64,000 nt of DNA, taken from the NCBI RefSeq assembly GCF_028765165.1, contig NZ_JARADB010000003.1, forward strand, positions 1,037,210-1,101,209. The letters are read 5' to 3'. The DNA comes from Paenibacillus sp. MAHUQ-63. GTDB taxonomy: Bacteria; Bacillota; Bacilli; Paenibacillales; NBRC-103111. The position numbers were made by a program, and so were the translations under genes. The notes beneath the pieces were generated by a model, which was given only the letters and a program-made list of their open reading frames with translations, was not told where the DNA came from and did no database searches. This document shows positions 18,564-27,466 of the stretch, in pieces. The first letter of the stretch is position 1. Every line of letters begins with the position of its first letter.

Positions 18564-19466
18564 TTAGAAAATTCGATATTTCGCAAATCGATAAGCGACA
18601 AAATAAGAGCCCGATATCAGGATAAGCGATACCAATGATTTAAATAATCCAACAGCAGTTGCAACACCGTATTGAGCATCTAATAGACCGATCCGATACA
18701 CAAAAGTATCCAGAATATCGCCGCTTTGGTACACTTGCGGACTATACAAGTTAAACACTTGATCGAATCCCGCATTCAGCAGCTGCCCAAGGCTTAGAAC
18801 AGATAACAGAACGATGACCATGCGCATGCCGGGAAGGGTAATATGCCAAATCTTATGCCAACGGTTAGCACCATCAATCGTAGCAGATTCGTATAAGCCA
18901 GGATCTATGCCGGTTATAGCCGCTAAATAAACGATGGTTCCATAGCCAAAGTTTTTCCAGATATCGGATGACACCAGCGTAAATGGAAACCAATGATTGT
19001 CCCCAAGGAAAAATATTCTCTTAAGTCCGAGTGCATCCAGCAGTTGGTTAACAATACCGCTGGAGGGAGATAAAATATCGATGAGTATACCGCCAAGAAC
19101 GACCCACGAGAGGAAATAAGGTAAATAAATTGTCGTTTGTACACTTCTTTTGATGACTTCATTCTTCAATTCGTTGAGAAGAATGGCAAAGATAATCGGT
19201 ACGATTAAGCCTAGAATAAGCTTAAGACTCGAAATAAAAAGGGTATTCCACAAAACCTGATTAAAGCTAGGCAGGTTCATGACATAGTTGAAATTATCCA
19301 AACCGATCCACCGCTGATTACCGAAAAGACCTTTGGCAGGAATGAACTTCTGAAAAGCAATAATAATTCCTGCCATGGGGACATAGGAGAATAGAATAAT
19401 CAGTACCAGTCCCGGTAATATCATTAGATGCAACGGAAGCTCTCTCCATATTTTCCTGGTTCCCAT
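18564..19466 (-). CDS. CUT1 ABC transporter permease, LplB type
   Basis: A 300-aa membrane protein with six helices and EAA loop GLYESATIDGANRWHKIWHITLPG. The ATG at 19466 fits GGAGG six bases upstream better than the first in-frame ATG six bases earlier. It precedes the LplC-type partner by 14 bases. It would form the heterodimeric channel for the sugar delivered by the lipoprotein encoded upstream. Confidence 0.92.
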   Translation of the reverse strand: MGTRKIWRELPLHLMILPGLVLIILFSYVPMAGIIIAFQKFIPAKGLFGNQRWIGLDNFNYVMNLPSFNQVLWNTLFISSLKLILGLIVPIIFAILLNELKNEVIKRSVQTTIYLPYFLSWVVLGGILIDILSPSSGIVNQLLDALGLKRIFFLGDNHWFPFTLVSSDIWKNFGYGTIVYLAAITGIDPGLYESATIDGANRWHKIWHITLPGMRMVIVLLSVLSLGQLLNAGFDQVFNLYSPQVYQSGDILDTFVYRIGLLDAQYGVATAVGLFKSLVSLILISGSYFVAYRFAKYRIF

Positions 19467-19496
19467 AACCATCCTCCATCCGTTGAAGCAAAATAA

Positions 19497-19526
19497 GCAG
19501 AGGAAGGAAGATCACTCCTCCTCTGC
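19497..19526 (-). promoter_or_regulatory. Intercistronic stem-loop after SBP gene
   Basis: GCAGAGGA pairs with TCCTCTGC in the gap between the lipoprotein gene and the first permease gene. There is no T run, so it is more likely an RNA-stabilising or attenuating hairpin that keeps the binding protein more abundant than the permeases. Confidence 0.5.
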
Positions 19527-19532
19527 CCAATG

Positions 19533-21263
19533 CTACTTCTTCGTTTTCACATACCAGTCATTTACTTCTTTCGTAATCTGATCTCCGCCTAATTTGGCCC
19601 AATCTTTCACAAATTTGTCAAATTCATCGACAGATCCGCCCATAATGATTTTGGTGTACGTTTCATTCATTAACTTTTCCAAAGTTGACTTACGTTCAAC
19701 CATTGTAGGTGTAGGTGCTCCGACAAATTTATCCATCAGGAACTGATTGTTTTTATCGTACTGATCAACGATCCCCTCGGAGCCTTCCGGACCGTAAATC
19801 CGCTCCCAACCCCATAATGCGAATCCTTCCTTCGTTGCTGACTTATAGGCATCCAGTTTACTTTGAATGGTTTTGGCTTCCCCTTTCAAAGAGGAGAAAT
19901 CTCCAGCTTTACGGGCTGCATCGATCGCTCTAAATGCTTCTACGTTCTTTTTAACCGGAGCTGGTGTGACCGGAGACAGCTGCCACACGCTTTCCGCTTC
20001 CGGAGGTGCGTAATATTTGTCAAACTCCGCCGTTGCGCCGAAGTTTTTCTCCAGATGAAGATTAAACAATTTGATGACTGCTTCAGGATGCTTGAACCCC
20101 TTTTTAACCGCGAAGAATTTGGTCGTACTGAATTTCAGAGGAACCTTCGGCGTATCGCCGGATTCTGAAACAATCGGAAATGCGCGCCATTGTGAATTAG
20201 GCTCATTGTTCTTGTTTAATTGCAATGGCCAGATGGAATTCCACTGTTCGCCGTATTCCATCCCAATCTTTCCGGAGGCGATTTGCTCGGATACTTTGCC
20301 TCCATCCTTGGTACCGAACTCTTGGTCCAATTCACCGTTTTTGAACATGATCTGAAGCGATTGAAGCGCTTTCTTGACTTCTGGCTGAATGCCTCCATAA
20401 ACCAGCTTACCGGATGCATCCGTCAACCACATATTCGGATACGCCTTGTAGCCGGCCATGAATCCTTCCAATCCCATGGCTCCGCCCCATAAGGTTTTGG
20501 TTAAACCGAGCCCAAATGTATCTTTTTTTCCATTGCCATCCGGATCGTTTTCTGCAAATGCTTTGGATATCGCCTGCACATCAGCCATTGTTTTCGGAGG
20601 CTGTAAGCCTACTTTCTGCAGCCAATCCGTACGAATCCAAATAAACATCGCGCGTTCGAGTGAAGAATCGACCTGTGGGATCGCCATCAATTTGCCGTCA
20701 ATGGTAACTGCATCGAATGGACTGCTGCCCTCCTGCGATAAAATTTGTTTGGTTAACGGAGAAGCGTACTTCTCGTACAAGGCCGTCATATCTTCAATTT
20801 GTTCAGAGTCAGCTAATTGCTTCAATTGCGTTGCATTGACAGGAATAACGTCAGGCAAATCACCGGAAGCTAACGTTACATTTAACTTTTGTACATATTG
20901 CTCCGAGGTATCGTTCCCCTTGACGACCCAACTGTTTTTAATATTGATGCCCAACTGATCCTTATATAAACGACTCCAGCGGTTATCCTCGAACGTTTCA
21001 CCTTTAAGCACACCTAGTACATTATTTTCTACAACATCACTGAGATTACGCACGAAAGATACATCGATTGGCGGATCATACTTGCCAAGTGGGTCCGCAT
21101 TTGTAGCTTTCACATCGCTTGTCCCCGCCGTGCTTACCGCATCTTTTGCAGCCTCTTTCTGTCCGGCCGCCGGTTCATCCTGGTTACTGCATGCAGCTAA
21201 GAAAGTAGAAATGACTAAGAACGAAATGGATAACGCTTTCACTTTATGCTTTCTTTGTTTCAT
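19533..21263 (-). CDS. Extracellular solute-binding lipoprotein (LipO/LplA type)
   Basis: A 576-aa sugar-binding protein. The ATG at 21263 is selected by GGGGG six bases upstream and gives a clean lipoprotein signal with lipobox FLAAC, C25. Repeated Asp/Asn/Gly segments such as ENDPDGNGKKDTFGLGL are typical of this large subtype, which binds calcium-like loops and oligosaccharides. It is the first gene of the operon and has its own promoter and a cre site upstream. It is exported and anchored on the outer face of the membrane. Confidence 0.92.
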   Translation of the reverse strand: MKQRKHKVKALSISFLVISTFLAACSNQDEPAAGQKEAAKDAVSTAGTSDVKATNADPLGKYDPPIDVSFVRNLSDVVENNVLGVLKGETFEDNRWSRLYKDQLGINIKNSWVVKGNDTSEQYVQKLNVTLASGDLPDVIPVNATQLKQLADSEQIEDMTALYEKYASPLTKQILSQEGSSPFDAVTIDGKLMAIPQVDSSLERAMFIWIRTDWLQKVGLQPPKTMADVQAISKAFAENDPDGNGKKDTFGLGLTKTLWGGAMGLEGFMAGYKAYPNMWLTDASGKLVYGGIQPEVKKALQSLQIMFKNGELDQEFGTKDGGKVSEQIASGKIGMEYGEQWNSIWPLQLNKNNEPNSQWRAFPIVSESGDTPKVPLKFSTTKFFAVKKGFKHPEAVIKLFNLHLEKNFGATAEFDKYYAPPEAESVWQLSPVTPAPVKKNVEAFRAIDAARKAGDFSSLKGEAKTIQSKLDAYKSATKEGFALWGWERIYGPEGSEGIVDQYDKNNQFLMDKFVGAPTPTMVERKSTLEKLMNETYTKIIMGGSVDEFDKFVKDWAKLGGDQITKEVNDWYVKTKK

Positions 21264-21324
21264 GAACATCCCCCAGTTCCTGGTTTTATAATCCCTCACA
21301 GCGATGCTGCTGTGTTATGTACTC

Positions 21325-21353
21325 ATTATAAAATCCATAAAAGAAGCCAGCAA
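21325..21353 (-). promoter_or_regulatory. SigA-type promoter of the GH43 operon
   Basis: On the minus strand TTGCTG (21348-21353) and TATAAT (21325-21330) are separated by 17 bases, a good housekeeping promoter about 60 bases ahead of the lipoprotein start. Seen directly in the sequence; use is inferred. Confidence 0.65.
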
Positions 21354-21391
21354 TGTGCAACTCTTTACTTTACTTACCTGTTGTTGTCATT

Positions 21392-21407
21392 TTGTAAGCG
21401 CAAACAT
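21392..21407. promoter_or_regulatory. cre site (CcpA operator) upstream of the GH43 operon
   Basis: TTGTAAGCGCAAACAT matches the Bacillus cre consensus WTGNAANCGNWWNCAW at every position. It lies about 40 bases upstream of the -35 hexamer, a place where CcpA could repress or modulate the operon. Confidence 0.65.
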
Positions 21408-21487
21408 AGCGTAATTTCTCTCCGAAAATACACCAACCCGCTTCGCCTGTTACGAAAATCGTTGAAAAGGAATGAAATCCTTCATAG

Positions 21488-21530
21488 AACAAAAAAAAGT
21501 GCCGCCGTCAGGCATGCTCTTCCAGTCTTG
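21488..21530 (-). terminator. Terminator, member of a repeated pair
   Basis: On the minus strand, GACTGGAAGAGCATGCC, TGAC, GGCGGCAC and a run of eight T form a terminator just downstream of the broken isomerase gene. Nearly the same sequence occurs at 34482-34525. Confidence 0.65.
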
Positions 21531-21544
21531 TTACACAATCAAAA

Positions 21545-22213
21545 CTAAGTGTTGAAACCGTTACATAGTCCCTTCGCATATGCCAAGCCTAAATCATGCT
21601 CGATCGAAGGCACATACTCCAGACCGACGTAGTCCGTATATCCTGCAGAGCGCAGCTCTGCAAACACGTCTTCATACGCTATATCACCGATTTGCAGTTC
21701 ATGGCGACCAGGGTATCCGGCAGCATGAATATGTCCGATATCCGGGAGCCGCTCCAGCATCGTCGGAATGTGATAGAAAGTGACCGGGATGATCGATTCG
21801 TGTATTCAGCGGCTTCAGCACCAGGGTAATGCCTGCATCTTCCACGATAGGTGCGGCCAGCGCAAGCCAGCTACAATATGTTCAAGCTGGCTCTCACGCT
21901 CCACACCCGGCTGCTCAGCACCTGCTGTCGTGATTAGCGTGGAACATCCCAAGCGCTTTGAGATCTGGGCCGCATCCTTGATCCCTTCCACATAGGCTCG
22001 GTGAGCCTCCTTGGATACAAGCGTACCGCCATTCGTGCAGAATGCTGAGAGTGTGAGCGAGCGGCTTTTCATTTCAGCTTCAAGCCTGCCGATGTCCTTC
22101 GTTTTCCAATTCCAGAACTCAAAGGCCCCGATCCCATTGGCTTGAACTACCTGCAATGCATCCCCTAGATCCCATCCTTTGAATAGCGAATCCATACATA
22201 CCGAAAGCTTCAT
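21545..22213 (-). pseudogene. Broken sugar isomerase/epimerase (hydroxypyruvate isomerase-like TIM barrel)
   Basis: The 5' part reads MKLSVCMDSLFKGWDL and TLSAFCTNGGTLVS, the opening of the xylose-isomerase-like/AP-endonuclease-2 fold. After HIVAGL a single missing base (TTGCG where TTGGCG is expected) shifts the frame; the continuation LAAPIVEDAGITLVLKPLN is intact in the next frame. A second lesion, a deletion plus shift, joins RIDHPGH to FYHIPTMLERLPDIGHIHAAG in a third frame, losing about 25 residues around the usual DIYH motif. The final segment reaches VGLEYVPS and a normal stop. Two independent lesions make a sequencing slip unlikely. Confidence 0.85.
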
Positions 22214-22240
22214 ACGTTCTCCTTTCTGAACAGATGGCCT

Positions 22241-22535
22241 CTAAACAACCTCAATGACCGACTGAGCCGAATACATTCCCTCAGAGGATGCCGACAACAC
22301 TACACGTCCTGTTTCCCCCGTCAATCGGATGACCGTGCTGACACAGCCTCGGTACATATGCATCCAATTCGTGTCGTAAGACTCACTTGAACAAAGATCT
22401 CCATTATCTACCGCGATAATTTCCGCCGGCCCGGCAACATGGAAAATGACCTTTGAGCTATCGCGAAATACAGGTGTGCCCTCCGAGTCTATGGCTCGAA
22501 CCGTGAATAGTTTCTGATAACCTGCTCTATAGGCT
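22241..22535 (-). pseudogene. C-terminal remnant of a GH2 beta-galactosidase-like gene
   Basis: A frame open after a stop at 22536 encodes YQKLFTVRAIDSEGTPVF, then VAGPAEIIAVDNGD, RLTGETGRVVLSASSEG and a stop at 22241. This is the Ig-like last domain of many family 2 glycoside hydrolases. The catalytic part is gone. It sits 27 bases upstream of the broken isomerase in the same direction, so both are probably the debris of one operon. Confidence 0.7.
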
Positions 22536-22604
22536 TAATTCATTAAGACAGAATGAAAATAATATTTCAATTTGATTACATCTTTAAACTAACGTTCTGT
22601 TAGC

Positions 22605-23150
22605 TTACAAATTCCTCTCAAACAATAACCCGAGATGTTCAGCTAAGACATGATGCGGGATCGGCTTATTATTAGTAAACCACCACTCCACAACCCCGAC
22701 GAATGCGGATGCTACAAACCTCACAATTAACTCATCTTTTAATCCCTGGTTTTTCCCTTCGGCGACGTCTACCTCTTGCTTAAATTGTTCGATAAGAAAG
22801 TCAAGGAACCTTGTGCGAAAGAAAGGAGCTCCTTTACTCGCTAGCATGAACGAAAAGAAAGAATAATTCCGTTCGAAATATTCGGTCCATAGCGGTGAGC
22901 CGCTAAAATAGTCTAGATCTGCTCCCATTATGCAAATTTCGCGGAGCTCATTGATATGCGACTCAACAAGCTTATCTAGTAAATCATATTTGTCTAAATA
23001 ATGAAGGTAAATGGTCCCCCTACTCACATTGGCCCTGTCGGATATGTCTCGAATCGTAATCTCGTCGAAATTCTTTTCAGACATCAAATCTATAACCGCG
23101 TTTTTGATTGCTTCCTGCGTTTTACCTATTCTTCGATCCACTTTAGACAT
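22605..23150 (-). CDS. TetR family transcriptional regulator
   Basis: A 181-aa repressor from the ATG at 23150, chosen for AGGTGA upstream; the frame is open to 23231. Residues about 10-55 contain the TetR DNA-binding helix-turn-helix (ITIRDISDRANVSRGTIYLHYLDK). The C-terminal part is a variable ligand and dimer domain resembling the TetR_C_8 type. It is divergent from the hydrolase gene. A 34-base dyad in the gap is the likely operator for both genes. Confidence 0.9.
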   Translation of the reverse strand: MSKVDRRIGKTQEAIKNAVIDLMSEKNFDEITIRDISDRANVSRGTIYLHYLDKYDLLDKLVESHINELREICIMGADLDYFSGSPLWTEYFERNYSFFSFMLASKGAPFFRTRFLDFLIEQFKQEVDVAEGKNQGLKDELIVRFVASAFVGVVEWWFTNNKPIPHHVLAEHLGLLFERNL

Positions 23151-23267
23151 CAAATTCACCTGACTTTCAAGAAATAATAAACAATGTTCAAACCTTTGTT
23201 CACTAATTAACAAATTGCGTTGATCTAACAATTGTGGTTCTTCCGTACCTGAATATAATTATATACA

Positions 23268-23301
23268 TGTTCGAAAATGTATCAATATACATTAATGAAC
23301 A
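23268..23301. promoter_or_regulatory. Probable TetR operator (34-bp dyad)
   Basis: Perfect symmetry of the form TGTTC-N3-AATGTAT-N4-ATACATT-N3-GAACA spans 34 bases between the divergent tetR and hydrolase genes. Its size and A/T-rich centre fit two overlapping TetR dimers or one long site. It lies 117 bases from the tetR start and 110 from the hydrolase start. Confidence 0.75.
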
Positions 23302-23411
23302 AGTGTCAATTTATAAAAAAGGGGGACGCTGCCATTGGGCGCACACCACTATGGAGTTTACGCTGAGTGATAATTCGCAAGATCAAACAAAATAAATTGG
23401 AGGAATTAAAA

Positions 23412-24353
23412 ATGCAAAATTATATGAAAATGGACGTCACCTTCGAGAGTGCTGGAGTAAAGATCGCCGGCCATCTATACACCCCAAAAGGAGTAGCTGG
23501 CGGTCCACGCCCTGCGATCGTCGTCGGCCATCCCGGGACCGCCGTAAAGGAGCAGAGCGCTGGACTCTACGCCAAACGGCTTGCCGAACAAGGCCTCATT
23601 ACACTTACCTTTGATGCAGCCTATCAGGGAGAAAGCGGAGGCGTGCCAAGGGGGTTGGAGGATCCCGCCCATAGAGTGGAGGACTTCAAAGCCGCCGTCT
23701 CGTTCCTTAGTACACGCAACGAGGTCGACCCGGAGCGCATCGGCGCGCTTGGCATCTGCGCCTCCGGCGGTTACGTTATTCCGGCTACGGTTACCGATCA
23801 CCGCATTAAGGCCGTTGCCACTGTTAGCGCGGCAGACATCCATCTTCAATTCCGTAAAGGAAGTGACGGCAAGCAGGACCCTGCCGTTTTCAGGAGCATG
23901 CTCGATGCTGCGGCGCAGGCTCGTACTTCGGAAGCCCGCGGAGAAGGAATCGGCGTGTTTCCGATCTTCCCTGAGACCGAAGACCAAGCTCGCGCAATAG
24001 GTGATTTGCACGCCTTCGAGGGATGGGAATACTACTGCACCGACCGTGCGCAGCACCCACGCTCGGCTAAGTTCTTTACCTGGAACAGTATAGACCGAAT
24101 CGCCTATTTTGAAGCGTTCCGGTTCATTGACCAGATATCTCCTCGTCCGCTCCTCATGATCGCCGGAAATCAAGCGGTCACGTCGTGGATGACGACCGAA
24201 GCCATCGCGAACGCAAAAGAGCCAAAGGAACTGTTCTGGATAGATGGCACCACCCATGTCGATACTTACGACAAAGACCAGTACGTAACGATTTCGGTTT
24301 CGAAGCTCGCGGAGTTTTTTCGTACAAATCTCTCCCAATCCAGCTTGGTTTAA
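23412..24353 (+). CDS. Alpha/beta hydrolase, YcjY / dienelactone hydrolase-like
   Basis: A 313-aa cytosolic hydrolase. The ATG at 23412 has GGAGG nine bases upstream; an earlier in-frame ATG at 23367 has no good site. The nucleophile elbow reads LGICASGGY, with Cys (C116) where serine hydrolases have Ser, as in dienelactone hydrolase and YcjY proteins. The oxyanion region is VVGHPGT, and the catalytic His is in IDGTTHVDTYD near the C-terminus. It is probably repressed by the divergent TetR protein and induced by its substrate or a xenobiotic. The substrate is unknown. Confidence 0.85.
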   Translation: MQNYMKMDVTFESAGVKIAGHLYTPKGVAGGPRPAIVVGHPGTAVKEQSAGLYAKRLAEQGLITLTFDAAYQGESGGVPRGLEDPAHRVEDFKAAVSFLSTRNEVDPERIGALGICASGGYVIPATVTDHRIKAVATVSAADIHLQFRKGSDGKQDPAVFRSMLDAAAQARTSEARGEGIGVFPIFPETEDQARAIGDLHAFEGWEYYCTDRAQHPRSAKFFTWNSIDRIAYFEAFRFIDQISPRPLLMIAGNQAVTSWMTTEAIANAKEPKELFWIDGTTHVDTYDKDQYVTISVSKLAEFFRTNLSQSSLV

Positions 24354-24793
24354 GACAGATTTGTCTCGGAACAGTGATGAAGTGTTTAATGCAGAAGGCA
24401 TTACGATCATGGGGTTAGGAATGGATTGAACACGAGAATCGTGACGCTAACGGACATACCGGAATGCATGTCCTACCCTCTAGCATAACTAGCGTGAGAG
24501 GCTTCCCGGTGGAAACAGACCGAGTAATCCTATCAATTCGTAGCTGAAGGGGAGCCTCTCGATCGTTTCAATGAAACAAGGGACAGTTGCCTGTGTCGGC
24601 GATCTGTCCCTTGTTTTTGCACTATCGTTCAACGTTAGCTCAATGATTTGTGATCTGTACCATCTCATGAATTGAAAAGCCGCTCACAGCGACGGCTGTT
24701 GATCGGCTTAGCATATTTCAATACGTGTTAACCCGCTAGAATTCCTGCGAATGATCTAATTCAATCTTCCATAGGTTTCCTTCGACAGCTTTT
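24354..24793. other. Gene-free stretch with an inverted repeat
   Basis: No convincing gene. A short plus-strand frame after the hydrolase stop (NSDEVFNAEGITIMGLGMD, stop near 24428) looks like a scrap of protein but is not recognised. At 24496-24507 GAGAGGCTTCCC and at 24549-24560 GGGGAGCCTCTC form a 12-bp inverted repeat with one mismatch around a 41-base spacer. A terminator follows. The stretch could hold element debris or a structured RNA. Confidence 0.4.
24574..24618 (+). terminator. Strong rho-independent terminator
   Basis: A perfect 13-bp stem, AAACAAGGGACAG with its complement at 24604-24616, is followed by TTTTT on the plus strand. It is about 220 bases past the hydrolase stop. The opposite strand has a weaker T run, so it may also close the fructokinase transcript. 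Confidence 0.8.
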
Positions 24794-25756
24794 CTATTCT
24801 CCGTTCCTAAACTGGACAACTTCATCCAAGGCGGGCAAAGAAGGAATCGCTCCACGCCTTGTCGTGGTCAAAGCTGCCGCCGCATTAGCGAAGGCAAGCA
24901 TGTTCTTCATATCCACTTCCGCAAGACTGCGAATATCGCCAGAAGCTAGGCTCAGCTGGTACAGCAGCGCCCCGATGAACGAATCACCTGCTCCGGTTGT
25001 ATCCACCGCTTTAACAGCATGTCCCGATACGGACACACTGCCGACTGCTGTGAACCACGATGCGCCCTTCGAACCGCGTGTAAACAGCACGCTTGTTACA
25101 TCACCCCTAAATAAAGAGGCAATCGCTTGTGTTTCATCCTCAATCCCCGTAATAAATGTTAATTCCTCATCGCTGATCTTAATCAAATGACTGCGAGGGA
25201 TGAACTCCAGAATTGTCCGGCGGCACTCTTCCGGGCTGTTCCATAAAGGTAGCCTAACATTAGGGTCAAAGCTAATGAACCCATCCTTGCTCTTTACTGC
25301 TTCAATGGCGCGAATGTGCGCATATTTGACCGGTGCTTCAATCAAATCCACGGAACAGTAATGAAGCATGCTACCGCTGTCGAAACTGCAGGCATCGATA
25401 TCGATCTCATCCAATAGCATGTCCGCGCTCGGCTTGCGGTAGAAGGAGAAGTCACGGCTGCCGTCAGCCTGCAGGCTGACAAAGGCAAGAGCGGTATTCG
25501 CTTGAGACGTTCGCGACAAATAGCGCGTGTCTACACCCACCTGGTTCATAGTATCAACCAGAAAATCACCGAAGGCATCCTCCCCCAGCTTCCCGATAAA
25601 AAAGCTTCGCCCCCCCAGTTTGGCCACGGTGCAGGCTACATTGGCCGGAGCGCCTCCCGCCGCTTTGCCGAAGCTGCTAACCTCTTTGAGCGCTACGCCT
25701 GTTTCAGCAGGAATAAAATCGATCAGCGCTTCGCCTATCGTATACATCGTTCTCAT
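24794..25756 (-). CDS. Fructokinase, PfkB family
   Basis: A 320-aa sugar kinase from the ATG at 25756, chosen for GAGGAGG upstream over the open frame to 25825. The N-terminal signature is GEALIDFIP, the middle contains GGAPANVA and FIGKLGEDAFG, and the C-terminal PfkB motif is DTTGAGDSF with D258 as catalytic base. It most likely phosphorylates fructose released by the GH32 enzyme of this locus, giving fructose-6-P. It is the last gene of the sucrose/fructan unit, 66 bases after the response regulator. Confidence 0.9.
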   Translation of the reverse strand: MRTMYTIGEALIDFIPAETGVALKEVSSFGKAAGGAPANVACTVAKLGGRSFFIGKLGEDAFGDFLVDTMNQVGVDTRYLSRTSQANTALAFVSLQADGSRDFSFYRKPSADMLLDEIDIDACSFDSGSMLHYCSVDLIEAPVKYAHIRAIEAVKSKDGFISFDPNVRLPLWNSPEECRRTILEFIPRSHLIKISDEELTFITGIEDETQAIASLFRGDVTSVLFTRGSKGASWFTAVGSVSVSGHAVKAVDTTGAGDSFIGALLYQLSLASGDIRSLAEVDMKNMLAFANAAAALTTTRRGAIPSLPALDEVVQFRNGE

Positions 25757-25821
25757 GATATTCCTCCTCGTTCTCTTGCAATCACAAGCTACGTCCATGA
25801 TAAAAAAGACTGCAAAACATA

Positions 25822-27444
25822 TCAAAAGTTTGACATGTGCTGCAAATGATTGTTTCTGCGATATTCATCAGGCGTTATCCCGAACTTGTTTTTAAACACC
25901 CTATAAAAATATTTATCATCCTTAAATCCGGTGCGCGGGGCGATCTCGTACACTCTCAAATCACTATTTTGCAGCAGTTCTAGCGCCTTCTTCATCCGGA
26001 ACTCGGATAAATATTTGCTAAAAGTTGTCCCCAAATGCTGTTTGAACATGAGCGTCAAATAGTTCGGGCTAAAGAACAAACTTGCCGCTACTGTATCTAG
26101 AGACAAATCTTCCATATAATGCGCCTCCACATATTGTAGACACGCCTCTACGACAGACTCATGCTTCCTAGATCGGCTCTTCTGAATCATATCCATCCAA
26201 TTTAGCAGCAGGTTCATGAAGCCTTCTTTGCATATTTCGTAATTGCCGCTTACAAAAAGTTGGCTTTCGGCTCCCATCACAATGTCCTTGTAGTCCTGTT
26301 CAGAGACAAAATCCCTCATGACTACGGCAACACTGGATATCATCCGCTGGACGATCCTAATCCACTGCTCCGGTTGAGGAAGCCCGCCCTGGAGTATCCC
26401 GGTGAACCATTCATCCACCTGATTCATCAGCTGTCCAATTAACCCTTTTCGGATCGATTCCTTGAACAACTCTTCTTCTTTGCCAAAATTATAGTGTACG
26501 GAGCGAATAAGCCGGCTGATCTCCGAATACGGAAAAACCGTCCTATCATGCAGAAAATAACGAAAAGAAGCAGCCGTCAGCGCCTCTTCGCATGATTGCT
26601 TTGCTTCTTCGAATACATGGCTGCACATCTGACCGACACCAATGGTGAGGGAGATGCCGAATTGCTGCGAGCCTTGGAATGCGAACTCCTTCAACACGCT
26701 TTCCAATTCTGCCATGTTGCATGCCGATAGATTGGGAAAGGTTAGCACCGTGAGCAGCAGTCTCTTATCCTCTCGGGAGTAGAAGGATACGGACGCCCCA
26801 CTGTTTACAACTGCGGACTCCATTTGCTCAAGCAGTGCGCTTTTCATGCAACTTCCACTGTCCCATGACGTTGCTGGAATCCCGTCTCCTTCAATTTTGG
26901 CCGTCACAACAATACCCTGAGCTTCAAGTGAAAATTGTCTGCGAATTTCCGCCCCCTTCGTTTCAGACACACCTTCCGTTATCCAATCGTTCAGAAGCTG
27001 TTCCCAATAAACCGACAACGTCTGATCCAGTTGCTGTTTAATTTGTTCTTTTTCAAGTTGATTCGTTTTCTCTCTTGTAATACTGCCCTCAGCTTTGTCC
27101 AGAATGTGGGTGATGCTCTTTTCTTTAATCGGCTTGACCAAGTAATCGAAAGCACCCAACCGAATGGCCTTCTGCGCGTATTCGAAATGCCGGTAGCCGC
27201 TAAGAATGATAACCTTAACCGGATGGGCGGACGCATTCATCTGCTCAATCATCTCCAACCCATCCAGTACCGGCATTTTAATATCCGTAAACACGATATC
27301 GATTGGATTCGTGCGAATGACTTCCAAAGCGTCTTTCCCGTTCTTGGCTTCCAGCACATGACAATGAGGTCTAGCTTCCCTGATCATCTTGGCCAGCACT
27401 CTGCGTTGTATGGCCTCATCATCTACAACCAATATGTTCTGCAT
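25822..27444 (-). CDS. YesN-type response regulator with AraC output (sucrose/fructan locus)
   Basis: A 540-aa regulator from the ATG at 27444 with AGGTGG upstream. The receiver has D8/D9, phospho-acceptor D54 in FTDIKMPV and K in YLVKPI. The C-terminal AraC domain reads LSLDTVAASLFFSPNYLTLMF, then VYEIAPRTGFKDDKYFYRVFKNKFGITP. The cognate kinase is not adjacent but lies at the head of the locus (32493-34316), separated by the transporter and GH32 genes and by a terminator. It probably activates the SBP promoter near 32355. Confidence 0.92.
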   Translation of the reverse strand: MQNILVVDDEAIQRRVLAKMIREARPHCHVLEAKNGKDALEVIRTNPIDIVFTDIKMPVLDGLEMIEQMNASAHPVKVIILSGYRHFEYAQKAIRLGAFDYLVKPIKEKSITHILDKAEGSITREKTNQLEKEQIKQQLDQTLSVYWEQLLNDWITEGVSETKGAEIRRQFSLEAQGIVVTAKIEGDGIPATSWDSGSCMKSALLEQMESAVVNSGASVSFYSREDKRLLLTVLTFPNLSACNMAELESVLKEFAFQGSQQFGISLTIGVGQMCSHVFEEAKQSCEEALTAASFRYFLHDRTVFPYSEISRLIRSVHYNFGKEEELFKESIRKGLIGQLMNQVDEWFTGILQGGLPQPEQWIRIVQRMISSVAVVMRDFVSEQDYKDIVMGAESQLFVSGNYEICKEGFMNLLLNWMDMIQKSRSRKHESVVEACLQYVEAHYMEDLSLDTVAASLFFSPNYLTLMFKQHLGTTFSKYLSEFRMKKALELLQNSDLRVYEIAPRTGFKDDKYFYRVFKNKFGITPDEYRRNNHLQHMSNF

Positions 27445-27466
27445 ACAAGCCACCTGCCCTTTGTGC

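Noticed and set aside
23475..24410. 311-codon minus-strand frame over the hydrolase gene
   Set aside because: It is antisense to the hydrolase, whose catalytic motifs are intact, and it shows no family signature.
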